A stretch of DNA of 64,000 bases from Nocardia sp. CNY236 (GCF_000482385.1 NZ_AXVD01000010.1:124001-188000), one strand, 5' to 3'. Positions 29,382 through 39,697 are shown, counted from the stretch's first letter. Made by a program: numbers and translations. Notes: generated by a model from the sequence alone, not told the origin.

Positions 29382-30467
29382 TCAGGCGTCCCAGGTCCCG
29401 GTCATCAGAAACTTGTCCAGGATCGCGGTGGGCTCAGCAAGACTCAATCCCTGGGCCGCGACCCACTCGTCATCGAAATACGTTCCCGTATAACGATCCC
29501 CGCCGTCGCACAGCAAGGTGACCACACTGCCGGCGCATCCCTCGGCGATCATCTCGGCGATCAGCGCGAAGGCGCCCCATAGATTGGTGCCGGTCGATCC
29601 GCCAACCCGGCGACCCAGGCGTGTGCTCGCACATCTGGCGGTCGCGATGGAGGCTGCGTCGGGCACCTCGAACATGCGGTCGACCACCTGGCGGACGAAA
29701 GACGGTTCCACACGGGGACGACCGATCCCCTCTATACGCGAAGGCATTCCGGTTCCGTAGGCCGTATCGCCCAGTTCGTAACCACCGTAGAATGCGGAGT
29801 TCTCCGGATCGACCACAGCCAATTTCGTTGCGTGCCTGCGATACCGTATATAGCGGCCGATTGTGGCGCTGGTGCCGCCCGTGCCCGCGCCGACCACGAT
29901 CCACTCCGGCACCGGGTTGGTCTCGAAAGCCATCTGCTGGAAAACCGATTCGGCGATATTGTTGTTGCCCCGCCAGTCGGTGGCGCGTTCGGCGTGCGTG
30001 AACTGGTCCATGTAGTGACCACCGCATTCGGTCGCCAGCCGCGCCGCCTCGGAGTACATCTCCGACGCGCGCTGCACGAAATGACAGCGACCCCCTTGCG
30101 CCTCGATCAGCGCGATCTTCTGCGGGGACGTGCTCGCGGGCATCACCGCGACGAAGTCGAGACCGAGCAACTTCGCAAAGTAGGCCTCGCTGATCGCGGT
30201 CGAGCCGGAAGACGCCTCCACCACCGTAGTGCCCTCGGTGATCCAGCCGTTGCAGATCGCATACAGAAACAACGAACGAGCCAGACGGTGCTTGAGGCTG
30301 CCGGTAATGTGCGTGGACTCGTCTTTGAGGTACAGCTGCACGTTCCATTCGACGGGTAACGGATATCGCAGCAAATGGGTGTCCGCGCTGCGCTGGGTAT
30401 CGGCGTCGATCAGTCGCACCGCATTGTCGACCCAGTCACGCGGCACGCTGCGATCACAGGACTTCAC
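29382..30467 (-). CDS. PLP-dependent cysteine synthase/CBS family enzyme (Cds1-like)
   Basis: 361 aa, fold type II PLP enzyme. The PLP lysine is in [18 protein letters not shown] near residue 58, the asparagine/glycine loop follows in [12 protein letters not shown] and the phosphate-binding [17 protein letters not shown] near 200. It resembles the actinobacterial L-cysteine desulfhydrase group (Cds1, Rv3684-like) more than CysK or CysM, but substrate is not settled by sequence. Its ATG overlaps the DUF4229 stop by 4 nt (ATGA). Confidence 0.85.
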   Translation of the reverse strand: MKSCDRSVPRDWVDNAVRLIDADTQRSADTHLLRYPLPVEWNVQLYLKDESTHITGSLKHRLARSLFLYAICNGWITEGTTVVEASSGSTAISEAYFAKLLGLDFVAVMPASTSPQKIALIEAQGGRCHFVQRASEMYSEAARLATECGGHYMDQFTHAERATDWRGNNNIAESVFQQMAFETNPVPEWIVVGAGTGGTSATIGRYIRYRRHATKLAVVDPENSAFYGGYELGDTAYGTGMPSRIEGIGRPRVEPSFVRQVVDRMFEVPDAASIATARCASTRLGRRVGGSTGTNLWGAFALIAEMIAEGCAGSVVTLLCDGGDRYTGTYFDDEWVAAQGLSLAEPTAILDKFLMTGTWDA

Positions 30468-30826
30468 GGCGATGTCGGCTCGTCGGGCGGGATCTGCGGG
30501 TCCACGCCGCGCAGCTGAGCGCGCAACCGAGCCTTGTCGCTACGCCTGCGCTCGTCGATCACGGCGATATCCTCGTTGACCCGGGTACGCAGCCCCTTGA
30601 ACAGGGTCAGCGACAGGGGCATGGCGATGATCAAGGCGAGCAACACCGCGACCACCAAGGGGACCTCCACCCCCACCGGCCTCGCGGCCAGGATGATCAC
30701 CGCGGTCAGCGCAACCACCAATACCAACCGGGCGCCGGTGTACAGCGCCAGATTGGGGACGAGCCGACGTCGTGCGGCGGTGGTTCGCTGTCCCGAACCA
30801 CTTTCTGATGGAGTTACGTCACGCAC
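30464..30826 (-). CDS. DUF4229 membrane protein
   Basis: 120 aa with two transmembrane helices (about residues 28-48 and 54-75), then a charged cytoplasmic tail [21 protein letters not shown], the typical DUF4229 pattern in actinobacteria. Function unknown. It overlaps the PLP gene by 4 nt. Confidence 0.8.
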   Translation of the reverse strand: MRDVTPSESGSGQRTTAARRRLVPNLALYTGARLVLVVALTAVIILAARPVGVEVPLVVAVLLALIIAMPLSLTLFKGLRTRVNEDIAVIDERRRSDKARLRAQLRGVDPQIPPDEPTSP

Positions 30827-31007
30827 GGCTCCAGCCTATGCGAAGCTGTTGCCCACCCCCGGTGCAGACCCAGAACCGGGGCAGGCGCACATCCGTTTTG
30901 TCCATTACCTCCGCTTTACCAACTGTAGATAGTTCGAGTACCTAGGGGTTTCAGTGCGACGATGGCGCCATCTGATGAGGGAACTGTCGAGAACGGAGAG
31001 GTTTGCT

Positions 31008-31217
31008 ATGAGTGCGATCACCGTCGGCGGCCAGGACACCCTGCTGACTCCGGGCCAGGTTGCGGCCCTGTTCCATGTCGATCCCAAGACCGTAACGCGC
31101 TGGGCCCATGCCGGACGCCTCGGCTCACTGCGGACACCAGGCGGACATCGCCGGTTCCGCGAGTCCGAAGTACTCCAGCTGCTCAAGTCGCTGACCACCG
31201 AGGCGAGCGCGCACTGA
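31008..31217 (+). CDS. bldC: BldC-family MerR-like transcription factor
   Basis: 69-aa DNA-binding protein: LLTPGQVAALFHVDPKTVTRWAHAGRLGS and RTPGGHRRFRESEVLQLL, the winged HTH of BldC. In streptomycetes BldC controls development; here it probably has a growth or cell-surface role. The ATG at 31008 has GGAGAGG upstream. A strong terminator follows. Confidence 0.92.
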   Translation: MSAITVGGQDTLLTPGQVAALFHVDPKTVTRWAHAGRLGSLRTPGGHRRFRESEVLQLLKSLTTEASAH

Positions 31218-31225
31218 TCCTCGGC

Positions 31226-31255
31226 AGACGGGCCCGTCGGGCAACGGGCCCGTCT
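31226..31255 (+). terminator. bldC terminator
   Basis: Perfect 11-bp stem (31226-31236 with 31245-31255), loop TCGGGCAA, 8 nt beyond the bldC stop. No long U-run. Confidence 0.7.
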
Positions 31256-31334
31256 CGTTCCCAGCTGAATTTTGGTATCCGCAGTGTGCCTGGGTCACGT
31301 CCGCGACTACCCTCGTAATCAGGAGGTGAGCGAC

Positions 31335-31541
31335 GTGACGTACCTGTTGGCACTCATCGCAGTGGTGGCAATCGCGGTGTTGTGCTGGAAGGCGTTCGGC
31401 CTGGAGAGGACCGGACCCACCGCCCCGCAAACCCGTTCACCACAACGCAAGCGCGTCATCGGACCGGATGACGACCCGGAGTTCCTCTGGCACCTATCCC
31501 GCCAGCACCGCGACGGCGAGCCCGGTCCCGGGGACCATTGA
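31335..31541 (+). CDS. Small single-pass membrane protein, unknown
   Basis: 68 aa: a transmembrane helix directly at the start (VTYLLALIAVVAIAVLCWKAF), then a short charged cytoplasmic tail with RKRVIGPDDDPEFLWHLSRQ. GTG 31335 fits AGGAGGTGA placed 5-6 nt upstream; GTG 31326 is too close. A stem-loop (31561-31581) lies 19 nt past the stop. Confidence 0.75.
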   Translation: MTYLLALIAVVAIAVLCWKAFGLERTGPTAPQTRSPQRKRVIGPDDDPEFLWHLSRQHRDGEPGPGDH

Positions 31542-31988
31542 GTTCGGTCCTGAGAAACATCGACGCGGCGCGACCGCGTCGCCCGCGGTAGCCCCGCTGT
31601 GCTCGACGTCCGTGAGTTCCTCGTCGCACGGCGTCGTGCGACGGGCCAACAGGCGGGTCGACGGGGCAGCACCAGAGATGTGCGCTGCTGCGGTATTGCC
31701 CACTTCGGTGGGCACCGGCACGACTCGAGACGGCGACGATGTTCGTACCGCTTCGTGTCCTCCACGAGTTCGCAGCCGGGAGCATGACTTTCGTCACTGC
31801 AGCTGTGGTCCTGGCGTCGATGCTCGGGTAGCCGACCAGCAATTCCGCGACTTCGACGGCGACTTCGACGGCGGAGCCTTCCTGCGATCCATTGCGCGCG
31901 CCGCGGGTCCCGGCCCGGGACGTTCCCGAGGCCCGATTCGGCACCACCGCGTACTGAGGACCCCCGAACGAGTAGCCGGCAAGCCCGA
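31542..31988. other. Noncoding gap before ccsB
   Basis: About 450 bp without a convincing gene. Frames on both strands are open but show no family match or ribosome site. It holds a stem-loop (31561-31581), a 12-bp tandem duplication (31849-31872) and a 15-bp palindrome (31907-31921). Confidence 0.55.
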
Positions 31989-32963
31989 TCAGTTCAGCCC
32001 GGCATACGAGTGCAGACCGTTGACCACCATGTTGATGAAGAAGAGGTTGAACAGGTTTGCGGCGAACGCCGCGATATTGATCCACGCCGCTCTGGTGGCC
32101 CGCCAGCCAGAGGTGGCGCGGGCATGCAGGTAGGCGGCGTAGAGGACCCAGGTGATGAACGAACCCGTTTCCTTGGGATCCCAGGCCCAGTAGCGTCCCC
32201 AAGCTGCCTCGGCCCAAATGGCGCCCAGGATGACGCCCGCGCCGAAGAGCGGGAAACCGATGACGGTGGCCGTGTAGGCCAGTCGATCCAAGGTGCGGGC
32301 ATCGGGCAGCCGGCGGGCGATGGACCCGAATACATTGTTCGACTCCGCGCCGTCCGGCTGACGCCGCAACCGGTACAGAAACAGGATGCTCGCCACACCC
32401 GCGAACAAGAACACACCGCTGCCGACGCTGACGATGGTGACATGCACCGGCAACCAGTACGACTGCAACGCCGGCACCACCGGGGCAGCCTCACTGTGCA
32501 GCACGGTGCCCGCGAGGAACAACAGGATCAGCACCGGCACCAACAGGAACGCCCACACCGACCGATGCCGCTGTTCGCGCAGGAACAACAACCCGGTGAG
32601 CACGGCTGCGGCCGTCGCCATGGTGATGAACTCGTACATATTGCCCAGTGGGAAGCGATGGGTCGAAAAGCCGCGTAACACGATGGCGACCACGTGCAAT
32701 GCGACGGCAACGACGAGCACCGAGAATGCCATGTTCCCAACTCGCTCCGACAGCGAGCGGCGCTGGGGCTCGATGATCCGGCCCGGCCCCTGCGGCGCGG
32801 CCCCGCCACCCACCGATGCCAATTCGCGTTCGACGACCCGGTGGCCGCGTGCCGTCGCGTACTGCCAGAACAGCAGGGTCAATGCCAGCGCGTACACCAC
32901 GATCGCCGTCTTGAACGAGAAATCGCTGTATCTGGCCAGAGTTTCGTCGATCGGCATCGTCAC
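31989..32963 (-). CDS. ccsB: Cytochrome c biogenesis protein CcsB/CcsA
   Basis: 324-aa polytopic membrane protein of system II cytochrome c maturation, which delivers heme and attaches it to apocytochromes with ResB. It has about eight hydrophobic helices, with the heme-handling WGRYWAWDPKETGSFITW motif near residue 248 and conserved histidines such as LHVVAIVLRG and LPVHVTIVS. Its ATG overlaps the resB stop by 4 nt (ATGA). Confidence 0.95.
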   Translation of the reverse strand: MTMPIDETLARYSDFSFKTAIVVYALALTLLFWQYATARGHRVVERELASVGGGAAPQGPGRIIEPQRRSLSERVGNMAFSVLVVAVALHVVAIVLRGFSTHRFPLGNMYEFITMATAAAVLTGLLFLREQRHRSVWAFLLVPVLILLFLAGTVLHSEAAPVVPALQSYWLPVHVTIVSVGSGVFLFAGVASILFLYRLRRQPDGAESNNVFGSIARRLPDARTLDRLAYTATVIGFPLFGAGVILGAIWAEAAWGRYWAWDPKETGSFITWVLYAAYLHARATSGWRATRAAWINIAAFAANLFNLFFINMVVNGLHSYAGLN

Positions 32964-34669
32964 TCTCCCGTGGCAGTGGTCTCACTGGCGTGTGGCGCAG
33001 TAGTGTCGGCGCCCTGCGGCACGACTGCCTTTGCGTCTGTCGGGTCATCGAACAAACGCACGCGTAGCCGGTCGAACTCGCCTCCCCAACCGGCGTGATC
33101 CGTCCTGGCGAGTCCACCCATCTCTACTACTGTGCGTCGTTGCCCTACAGTACCCGCAGGGTCCGTGGCCAGGTGCACGCGCACCCAGATTCGCCGCCGC
33201 TTGACCAACAGCGAGACCAACAGCCCCGCCATCATCAACACCGAACTCACCAACACCCACTGCTGCGCAGGATCGTGCGAGACCTGAAGATTCACGAACT
33301 CCTGCGCGCCGTCGAACGTGACCGTGGTGCCGTTGGGCAAGGTGGTCGACTCCCCGGGGCGCAGATTGACCCGGTCCTCCTTGGTCAGCCGACCCTGGCG
33401 GATCTGTTCGGGATCCAGGGCGAACAGCGACTGTGGCTTGCCGGTATCCAAGCCGGTGTCGCCACGATAGATGTCCACCGCGACGGCTGGGTCGTTCATT
33501 TCGGGAAATGCGGAGGTCAGAAGTGACCCGTGGAATCGCGCGGTCGGCGCGAACAAGCCCTCGATGGCGATCTGGTTCCGGCGGCGCTCCTCGTCGGTGG
33601 GGTACATGCCGCCCGGTGGATCGATGCGCAGAACTCCGCTGGACAGAAAGGTCATCGCATCGTCGGGACGCCACTGAACGGTCTCGGTGCGGGTCCGTCC
33701 GTCGGGGAAGGTCACCGTGAAGGTCGGTGCGTACCCGTGACCCTGCAGGTAGATCCGATCGCCGCCGACTCGCAGCGGGTGATTGACCTGTATCCGGGTG
33801 GGCTGCCAGGTATTCGTCCGCAGGTCCTCGCCCGCTTGGTAGGTAATGTCCGCGGTGAACATCTCGGCTTGTCCATTGCTCAGGTAGTCGGCCTCGAAAC
33901 GTTGGACACGCACGCATATCGGAGTCATACCGGTACCGTCGTTGACATTGCCCGCTCTGAACGAGTCGAACGCCGCCGGCGAGGTGGTGCAGAAGCCGGG
34001 GCCATTGTTCGCCAACACGATGACATGACCCTCGTAGCCGAACAGCTTGCCCAACGCGATCGCCACCAGTAGCCCGACCAGCGCCAGATGGAACACCAGG
34101 TTGCCCAACTCCCGGGTGTAGCCCTTCTCCGCGGACAGGGCCAGCTCGCCGTCGCGAGGACCAGTGCGGATTTCCGCACGCCAGCCGCGCAGCTGAGCTC
34201 GAGTGCGCTCCATCACCGCGGTGGGAGATTGCGCGACGGTGCTCGAGTAGTGGTACGGCAGCCTCGCCAGATTGCGGGGCGCGCGCACCGGCGGCGTCCG
34301 CAGCGCACGGTAGTGGTCCAGGGACCGCGGCAGGATGCAACCGACCAACGAGATGAACAACAACACATAGATGGCCGTGAACCAGAAACTGGAAAACACG
34401 TCGAACAGTTGGAAGCGATCCATCCATGGACCGAGCGTGGGCCGGTTGGCGAGGTATAGCGCGACCTTCTGCTCGTTGAGGTCGCGCTGTGGCAGCAATG
34501 CACCGGGGACCGCCGCAAGCGCGAGCAGAAATAGCAGCACCAGTGCGGTGCGCATACTGGTGAGCCCCCGCCAGGTGTTGCGCAACAGCGCCCATACCCT
34601 ACCGGCCCGGGACTGGCGTGGGGGCCTGTCGGGGATCTGGGCCGTGCGGGGCTGGTCGGTCACGGTCAT
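32960..34669 (-). CDS. resB: Cytochrome c biogenesis protein ResB
   Basis: 569 aa, partner of CcsB in system II. It has N-terminal transmembrane helices (about residues 37-58, 88-115), another (195-215), a large extracytoplasmic domain and a C-terminal helix (VSSVLMMAGLLVSLLVKRR). ResB signature regions are SMRTALVLLFLLALAAVPGALLPQ and the LGNLVFHLALVGLLVAIALG helix. ATG 34669 overlaps the ccdA stop by 4 nt. Confidence 0.94.
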   Translation of the reverse strand: MTVTDQPRTAQIPDRPPRQSRAGRVWALLRNTWRGLTSMRTALVLLFLLALAAVPGALLPQRDLNEQKVALYLANRPTLGPWMDRFQLFDVFSSFWFTAIYVLLFISLVGCILPRSLDHYRALRTPPVRAPRNLARLPYHYSSTVAQSPTAVMERTRAQLRGWRAEIRTGPRDGELALSAEKGYTRELGNLVFHLALVGLLVAIALGKLFGYEGHVIVLANNGPGFCTTSPAAFDSFRAGNVNDGTGMTPICVRVQRFEADYLSNGQAEMFTADITYQAGEDLRTNTWQPTRIQVNHPLRVGGDRIYLQGHGYAPTFTVTFPDGRTRTETVQWRPDDAMTFLSSGVLRIDPPGGMYPTDEERRRNQIAIEGLFAPTARFHGSLLTSAFPEMNDPAVAVDIYRGDTGLDTGKPQSLFALDPEQIRQGRLTKEDRVNLRPGESTTLPNGTTVTFDGAQEFVNLQVSHDPAQQWVLVSSVLMMAGLLVSLLVKRRRIWVRVHLATDPAGTVGQRRTVVEMGGLARTDHAGWGGEFDRLRVRLFDDPTDAKAVVPQGADTTAPHASETTATGE

Positions 34670-35508
34670 ATCGGCAAAATCACCTCGGAGACGAATGCAT
34701 CGCGCACCCAGGCTACGAACTGATCCCATAGTCCGGTGACCAGTGCGATGCCGACTGCGACGAGCAGCATGCCCCCGACAATTTGAATGCTGTGCGAATG
34801 TCGGCGCAGCCAGCCGACCCCACGCAACGCACTGGCCGACCCGAACGCGAGCACGATGAACGGCAATCCCAGACCGAGGCAGTAAGCGACGATCAAGGCG
34901 ACGCCGCGCGCTGCCGTCGTCCCGTCGGTACCCGCGGCCACCGCCATGACCCCGGAGAGGGTCGGACCCAGACACGGCGTCCACCCCAGAGCGAACACTC
35001 CGCCGAGCAGCGGCGCGCCGACGATACCGGTGAGCCTGCGTGGCTCCATTCTGGTGTCACGCTGCAACAGCGGCACCAAACCGATGAACACCAAGCCCAT
35101 CAGAATCGTCACCACGCCGCCGATGCGTTGCAACAGCTCACGGTTGACATTGAGCGTTTGTATGACTCCGAACACCGTGGCGGTAGCCAGTACGAAAACC
35201 ACCGTGAACCCGGCGACGAACAGTCCGGCCGCGCCGGCAACCCGGACCCGTCCCGAACGCAACGACCGTGCCATGGTGCCCGCCACCGGTCGTCGACTGC
35301 GAGATCGCGCGGCCTCCGCAGCGGTCACGGGTGGCGCTTCGGCGCCGACCAGGCCGGCCAGATACGACAAGTACCCCGGCACGAGCGGCACCACGCACGG
35401 CGAGGCGAACGACACCAGACCCGCGAGCAAGCATGCGCCGAATGCCAGCAATAGCGGCCCGGAGGCGGCTGTCTGCTGGAACGACTCACCTACTCCGGCA
35501 AGCACCAT
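34666..35508 (-). CDS. ccdA: Thiol-disulfide carrier CcdA
   Basis: 280-aa DsbD-type membrane protein passing reducing equivalents across the membrane for cytochrome c thiols. It has six or seven helices with catalytic cysteines in LVSFASPCVVPLVPGYLSY and GWTPCLGPTLSGVMA. ATG 35508 has GGGGAGG upstream, and the frame is open to 35571. resB follows with a 4-nt overlap. Confidence 0.95.
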   Translation of the reverse strand: MVLAGVGESFQQTAASGPLLLAFGACLLAGLVSFASPCVVPLVPGYLSYLAGLVGAEAPPVTAAEAARSRSRRPVAGTMARSLRSGRVRVAGAAGLFVAGFTVVFVLATATVFGVIQTLNVNRELLQRIGGVVTILMGLVFIGLVPLLQRDTRMEPRRLTGIVGAPLLGGVFALGWTPCLGPTLSGVMAVAAGTDGTTAARGVALIVAYCLGLGLPFIVLAFGSASALRGVGWLRRHSHSIQIVGGMLLVAVGIALVTGLWDQFVAWVRDAFVSEVILPI

Positions 35509-35814
35509 GGCAGGGCCTCCCCGACGTCTGGCACGGTGCGCCCGGGTCACACACCGACTCGTCTCGGGCATCGTCGTTCGAGCGACCGCCGCGGAGCAGC
35601 GATACTCGACGCTCCGTTGCGGCCGGCTCTTGCTGCTGTTCGTCCGCGGTGACGTCGACTACGGCGAATTCCAGCAAGGATGCCGCGGCAACGCTGCGCG
35701 GCACGGTAGCGATCCCCGCCCACCGATCGTCGACAGCCCACCCCCCGCCGATGCGTCGGGCGCCCTGACGCGGCCGACAGGCGCGGGGGGTGTTGCGGGT
35801 ACGGCGGTCGCGAT
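35509..35814. other. Gap between ccdA and the TlpA gene
   Basis: About 306 bp. One frame begins with GTG 35818 overlapping the TlpA stop as GTGA and stays open to 35486. It has no recognised domain, and looks too Arg-rich to be sure, so it is not called a gene. Confidence 0.4.
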
Positions 35815-36447
35815 TCACTGTGATTCCTCCGCGGCGATACGGTCGACCACCGGTCGCAGATCCTCGGCGAGCAGGGACCGCAAGAATATTGCGGCCACCC
35901 GATGCTGCCTGTCCAGGACGAGCGTGGTGGGGATGACACTGGTGGGAAAATTGCCGCCCAGCGCGAGCAAGGTGCGCATGGACGGGTCGTAGATGGACGG
36001 GTATCCGACATTGTTGTCGATGACGAAATCTTGGGCCTTGGCCTGCTGGAGGTCTCGGACATTGATGCCGAGGAACGCGACGCCCTTGTCCTTGGTCGCC
36101 TCGTAGACCTCCTCCAGGGCCGGCGCCTCGGCCCGGCACGGACCGCACCACTGACCCCAGATGTTGAGCACCACGACCTCGCCCGGGTAGTCCGCGACCG
36201 AGGTGATCTTCCCGTCCTCCATCAGGTCCGGACCGGACAGTTCACCGATGGTGCCGCGGGTGTCGGGCGGATCGTAGAAGATATCGATCTTGCCGCCCGG
36301 CGAAACGAAATCGAACGTACCGCCCGAGGCGACCGCGTCCGAACCGGTCGCACATCCGGCGAGCACGGCGACCACGGTCGTACACGCGAGTAGAACCGAC
36401 AGCACCCGCCGGTTGCGAGTGGCGACTACCGCGGTCGAGCCAGTCAT
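35815..36447 (-). CDS. TlpA/ResA-like thioredoxin lipoprotein
   Basis: 210-aa exported thiol-disulfide reductase. It starts [20 protein letters not shown], has a lipobox with cysteine in AVLAGCATGS (near residue 32), and a thioredoxin domain with the active site WGQWCGPCRAEAPAL near 101, and the cis-Pro segment IPTTLVLDRQ. It likely reduces apocytochrome c heme-site cysteines. Its ATG overlaps the histidine phosphatase stop by 4 nt. Confidence 0.92.
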   Translation of the reverse strand: MTGSTAVVATRNRRVLSVLLACTTVVAVLAGCATGSDAVASGGTFDFVSPGGKIDIFYDPPDTRGTIGELSGPDLMEDGKITSVADYPGEVVVLNIWGQWCGPCRAEAPALEEVYEATKDKGVAFLGINVRDLQQAKAQDFVIDNNVGYPSIYDPSMRTLLALGGNFPTSVIPTTLVLDRQHRVAAIFLRSLLAEDLRPVVDRIAAEESQ

Positions 36448-37562
36448 GCGCCGTGTACCGCGGGGTTCGAACCACCTGCCGGTTCGGAGTAGACGATGTC
36501 GACGAGAGTGTCTCCCTGATAGACCAGCGATGTCAGTGACGCGAGCGAACACTGCCGACGGCGTGGGTCGTGCCAGAGCCGCTGGCCTTGCAGGAATCTG
36601 CGCAGCGTCCACACCGGCAGCTGGTGGGAAACCAGCACGACCTCGCGGCCGGCCCCCTGGACGCGCGCCTTGTTCACTGCGGCGAGCATGCGGTGTGCGA
36701 TTTGCAGGTAGGGCTCCCCCCAGGACGGGGTGAACGGATCGCGCAACTTCCACCAATGGCGCGGCTTGCGAAGTGCGCCGTCTCCGACCGAAACGCGCAG
36801 CCCCTCGAACGTGTTACCGGCCTCGATGAGGTTCTCGTCCGTCTGTACGAGCAGATCGTGCTGTGCGGCGATCGGTTCAGCGGTCTCCTGCGCTCGCTGC
36901 AGCGGGGAGGCGATGACCAACGCGATGTCGTGATCGTTCAGTGTCCGCGCCACCGCACCGGCTTGCGCTCGGCCGGTGACCGACAGACTGAAGCCGGGCA
37001 GTCGCCCATAGAGGATGCCGTTCGGGTTGTGCACCTCGCCGTGCCGCAACACATGCACGATCGTCTCCACCGGCGCGGTAGCGCCCGGGTGCGGCCGTCG
37101 ACCGGTCAGGGTCGGGTTTGCGGCCGAGGTGACGGGTGTGGCCGAATCGGCAGCGGAACCTTCACTTTCGGCCGGATCGACCGAATTCCCCTCTCCAGGA
37201 CCGGTTGTCCGCGCGGCGGCTGCGGCAAAGTGCGCACCCGCGTCGACAACACTGGATTCGGTGGAATCGGCAGCCGTGGTCGGGGACTCGCTCGCGGCAC
37301 CCGCGCTGGCGAACTGCTCGCCCGCATCGATCACGGTCGCTTCTGCGACGATGCCCGCTGCCGCTTCAGCGACGATGCCCGCTGCCGGGTCGGCCGTGTC
37401 GGAGGCCGCGCCACCCGGCTCGGTGGCCGGCGGCGCGGTATCCACGTTTCGCGCAGCCCCGACCCCCTCCTCGCCGGAAGTCGAGCCACCGGCGTCGACG
37501 CCGGTCGTGATGGTTTGCTCATCGGGCCGGCCGGCATCGGGCTGATCGAGATCGGAGCTCAC
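36444..37562 (-). CDS. Histidine phosphatase (phosphoglycerate mutase-like) with long disordered N-tail
   Basis: 372 aa. The catalytic domain starts near residue 165 ([15 protein letters not shown] at 173-175) with the second histidine in [11 protein letters not shown]. Residues 1-165 are Ala/Thr/Gly-rich and likely disordered, with internal copies such as AAGIVAEA twice and VxDAGxxF twice. The M. tuberculosis equivalent (Rv0525) is about 202 aa and lacks this tail. The GTG at 37562 overlaps the hemL stop (GTGA), supporting the long start. The substrate is unknown. Confidence 0.88.
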   Translation of the reverse strand: MSSDLDQPDAGRPDEQTITTGVDAGGSTSGEEGVGAARNVDTAPPATEPGGAASDTADPAAGIVAEAAAGIVAEATVIDAGEQFASAGAASESPTTAADSTESSVVDAGAHFAAAAARTTGPGEGNSVDPAESEGSAADSATPVTSAANPTLTGRRPHPGATAPVETIVHVLRHGEVHNPNGILYGRLPGFSLSVTGRAQAGAVARTLNDHDIALVIASPLQRAQETAEPIAAQHDLLVQTDENLIEAGNTFEGLRVSVGDGALRKPRHWWKLRDPFTPSWGEPYLQIAHRMLAAVNKARVQGAGREVVLVSHQLPVWTLRRFLQGQRLWHDPRRRQCSLASLTSLVYQGDTLVDIVYSEPAGGSNPAVHGA

Positions 37563-38896
37563 GCGCGGGATCCTTCGGGTGTGGCGGCGGCCGCCGCGAG
37601 TGCGGCGGCGGGCAGGGCGGCTGCGATCCGGTCGAACGCATTCTCATCGAGTGCCGCGGAAACGAACCATGCTTCGAACGCACTCGGCGGCGCGTAGACA
37701 CCGTGGTCGAGCAACGCGTGGAAGAACGCTGGATAGCGCCAGGTCTCACTCGCCTGAGCGGCGGCGTAATCGGTGACCGGGCGTTCGGCGAAGAACACGC
37801 TCACCATATTGCCGGCGAACTGGACGCGATGCCCGATCCCCACAGCGGACAGCGCCGCACCGAGCAATTCGCCGAGTCGTTCGGCATTGCGGTCCAGCGC
37901 AGCGTAGACGCCGTCGTCGGCGGCGCGTAGCGTTGCCAGTCCTGCTGCCACCGCAACCGGGTTGCCCGACAACGTACCCGCCTGATACACCGGTCCCAGC
38001 GGCGCAAGATGATCCATGACATCCGCGCGCCCCCCGAACGCTGCAGCAGGCAGTCCCCCGCTCATCACCTTGCCGAAGGTATAGAGGTCGCCGGCGACGT
38101 TTTCCCGGCCGAACCAGCCTGCTCGGCCGACCCGGAATCCGGTCATCACCTCGTCCATGATCAGCAGGGCCCCGTGCTCGCTGGTCAGTGCCCGCAGGCC
38201 CGCATTGAACCCGGGTAGGGGAGCGATGGCGCCCATATTGCCGGCCGCCGCCTCCGTGATCACGCAGGCGATCTCGCCCGGGTTCTCCGCGAACGCCGCG
38301 GCGACCGCATCCAGGTCGTTGTACGGCAACACGAGGGTGTCGGCGGCCTGAGCACCGGTCACACCAGGCGAGGTCGGCAGGCCGAGCGTCGCGACGCCGG
38401 ATCCCGCGTCGGCGAGCAAGGCATCCACATGTCCGTGATAACAGCCCGAGAATTTGATGATCTTGGCGCGACCGGTGAACCCGCGAGCCAGTCGAACCGC
38501 GCTCATCGTGGCCTCGGTCCCCGAGTTCACCAGGCGCACACGCTGCACCGGAGCGACTCGGTCCACGAGCACGTCGGCGAGCTCGACCTCGGCCTCGGTG
38601 GGCGCACCGAACGACAGGCCAGCTCGAGCCGCCCGGCCCACCGCCTCGACGACCGCGGGGTGCGCATGCCCCAAGATCATCGGACCCCAGGAGCAGACCA
38701 GGTCCACATACTCGTTGCCGTCGACATCGACGAGTCGGCAACCCTCGGCGGAGGCGATGAATCTCGGCGTGCCGCCCACGGATCGAAATGCCCGCACCGG
38801 GGAATTGACCCCGCCCGGAATCAGCGAACTCGCTCGGTCGAACAGCTGGGTGGAAACCGACGCCGCTGCGCCGGTCACACGCGGAGAAGAACTCAC
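37559..38896 (-). CDS. hemL: Glutamate-1-semialdehyde 2,1-aminomutase
   Basis: Converts glutamate-1-semialdehyde to 5-aminolevulinate in the C5 heme pathway; 445 aa. PLP lysine is K276 in [19 protein letters not shown], with YHGHVDALL and the [14 protein letters not shown] phosphate-binding block. GTG 38896 gives the conserved VSSSPR... start. HemA, upstream in the pathway, is encoded 8 kb away on the same strand. It is first in the coupled hemL-phosphatase-TlpA chain. Confidence 0.97.
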   Translation of the reverse strand: MSSSPRVTGAAASVSTQLFDRASSLIPGGVNSPVRAFRSVGGTPRFIASAEGCRLVDVDGNEYVDLVCSWGPMILGHAHPAVVEAVGRAARAGLSFGAPTEAEVELADVLVDRVAPVQRVRLVNSGTEATMSAVRLARGFTGRAKIIKFSGCYHGHVDALLADAGSGVATLGLPTSPGVTGAQAADTLVLPYNDLDAVAAAFAENPGEIACVITEAAAGNMGAIAPLPGFNAGLRALTSEHGALLIMDEVMTGFRVGRAGWFGRENVAGDLYTFGKVMSGGLPAAAFGGRADVMDHLAPLGPVYQAGTLSGNPVAVAAGLATLRAADDGVYAALDRNAERLGELLGAALSAVGIGHRVQFAGNMVSVFFAERPVTDYAAAQASETWRYPAFFHALLDHGVYAPPSAFEAWFVSAALDENAFDRIAAALPAAALAAAAATPEGSRA

Positions 38897-39069
38897 GATG
38901 TCCAGTCTCTCAGCCCGGGCGAAACTATCCGACGACAGGGTGTAGTGCGGCGAGCCGGTCCGGGGGCCTCGGACAACACGCCGGAGTGATGATTCGCGCG
39001 GATTTCGATCGCTGATCGGTTGCTGATGCGTAATGTCGGGGACATCGTCCACCGGCTGGGAGGGTCTGC

Positions 39070-39465
39070 ATGCGGATTGCCATCATGAGCGTGAGTGTGC
39101 TCGCTGGGATCGCCGCCGTCGGCACGGCGCTGGGCTCCGGTTCCGCCGTCGCCGAGCCCGGAGACCGGCTCGGCGACGGCCGAATCGGCATCCATCTCAA
39201 CCACGACGCGACCACGACCTTGGCCGGAGGGCCGATTCCAGCAGTGATCACCATGATCGTGCCACCCGACCGAATCGGTGCTGGCCTGCGCAGCGACTCG
39301 ACCATCTACCGAGACGAACACGGCCGGGTGCACGCGTCACTGCGCCAAGTCGTACTGGAGGCGGCCGAGCATCCGGATGGGACGGTCACCGTCTATCTCA
39401 ATGCCCCCGGTACGCACGGCGGCCGCGTTCTCGATATCTATCAGCACTGGAATCGAGGACAGTGA
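39070..39465 (+). CDS. Small secreted protein, unknown
   Basis: 131 aa with a Sec signal peptide ([22 protein letters not shown], cleavage near AVAEP at about residue 30). The mature part has no recognised domain; it contains [19 protein letters not shown] and an Ile/Val-rich beta-like pattern, and no cysteine. It is convergent with another secreted protein 8 nt away. Confidence 0.75.
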   Translation: MRIAIMSVSVLAGIAAVGTALGSGSAVAEPGDRLGDGRIGIHLNHDATTTLAGGPIPAVITMIVPPDRIGAGLRSDSTIYRDEHGRVHASLRQVVLEAAEHPDGTVTVYLNAPGTHGGRVLDIYQHWNRGQ

Positions 39466-39472
39466 CGATAGA

Positions 39473-39697
39473 TCAGGTGTACATGCAGGGCGCTTCGGCC
39501 GATACCGTATGCAGCAAACACATGAACGAGTTGTATGGACCCGCAGAACCGGAATCCGGTACCAGAATCGGCAGATCGACAGCGGTCGTGTCCTGCAACG
39601 GCAAGCCCGGCTCTGCGCTCGCCTGCGCGGCCGGGGCGCCCAGGGCCGCCGTCACGGCGAACGCCGCACAGATCTTCACGACACGTCTGCTCATCAA
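39473..39697 (-). CDS. Small secreted peptide, unknown
   Basis: 74 aa. A signal peptide (RVVKICAAFAVTAALGAPAAQASAEP) is followed by a short mature part with two cysteines near the end (FMCLLHTVSAEAPCMYT), able to form one disulfide. The first two codons are both ATG. It faces the other secreted gene across a 7-nt gap, so the two transcripts probably overlap. Confidence 0.65.
   Translation of the reverse strand: MMSRRVVKICAAFAVTAALGAPAAQASAEPGLPLQDTTAVDLPILVPDSGSAGPYNSFMCLLHTVSAEAPCMYT

Noticed and set aside
31907..31921. GTCCCGG-C-CCGGGAC palindrome as an operator
   Set aside because: Very GC-rich palindromes of this size are expected by chance; no gene starts beside it.
31456..32217. Gene on the minus strand across the gap before ccsB
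   Set aside because: Overlaps ccsB in another frame and lacks a ribosome site or domain.
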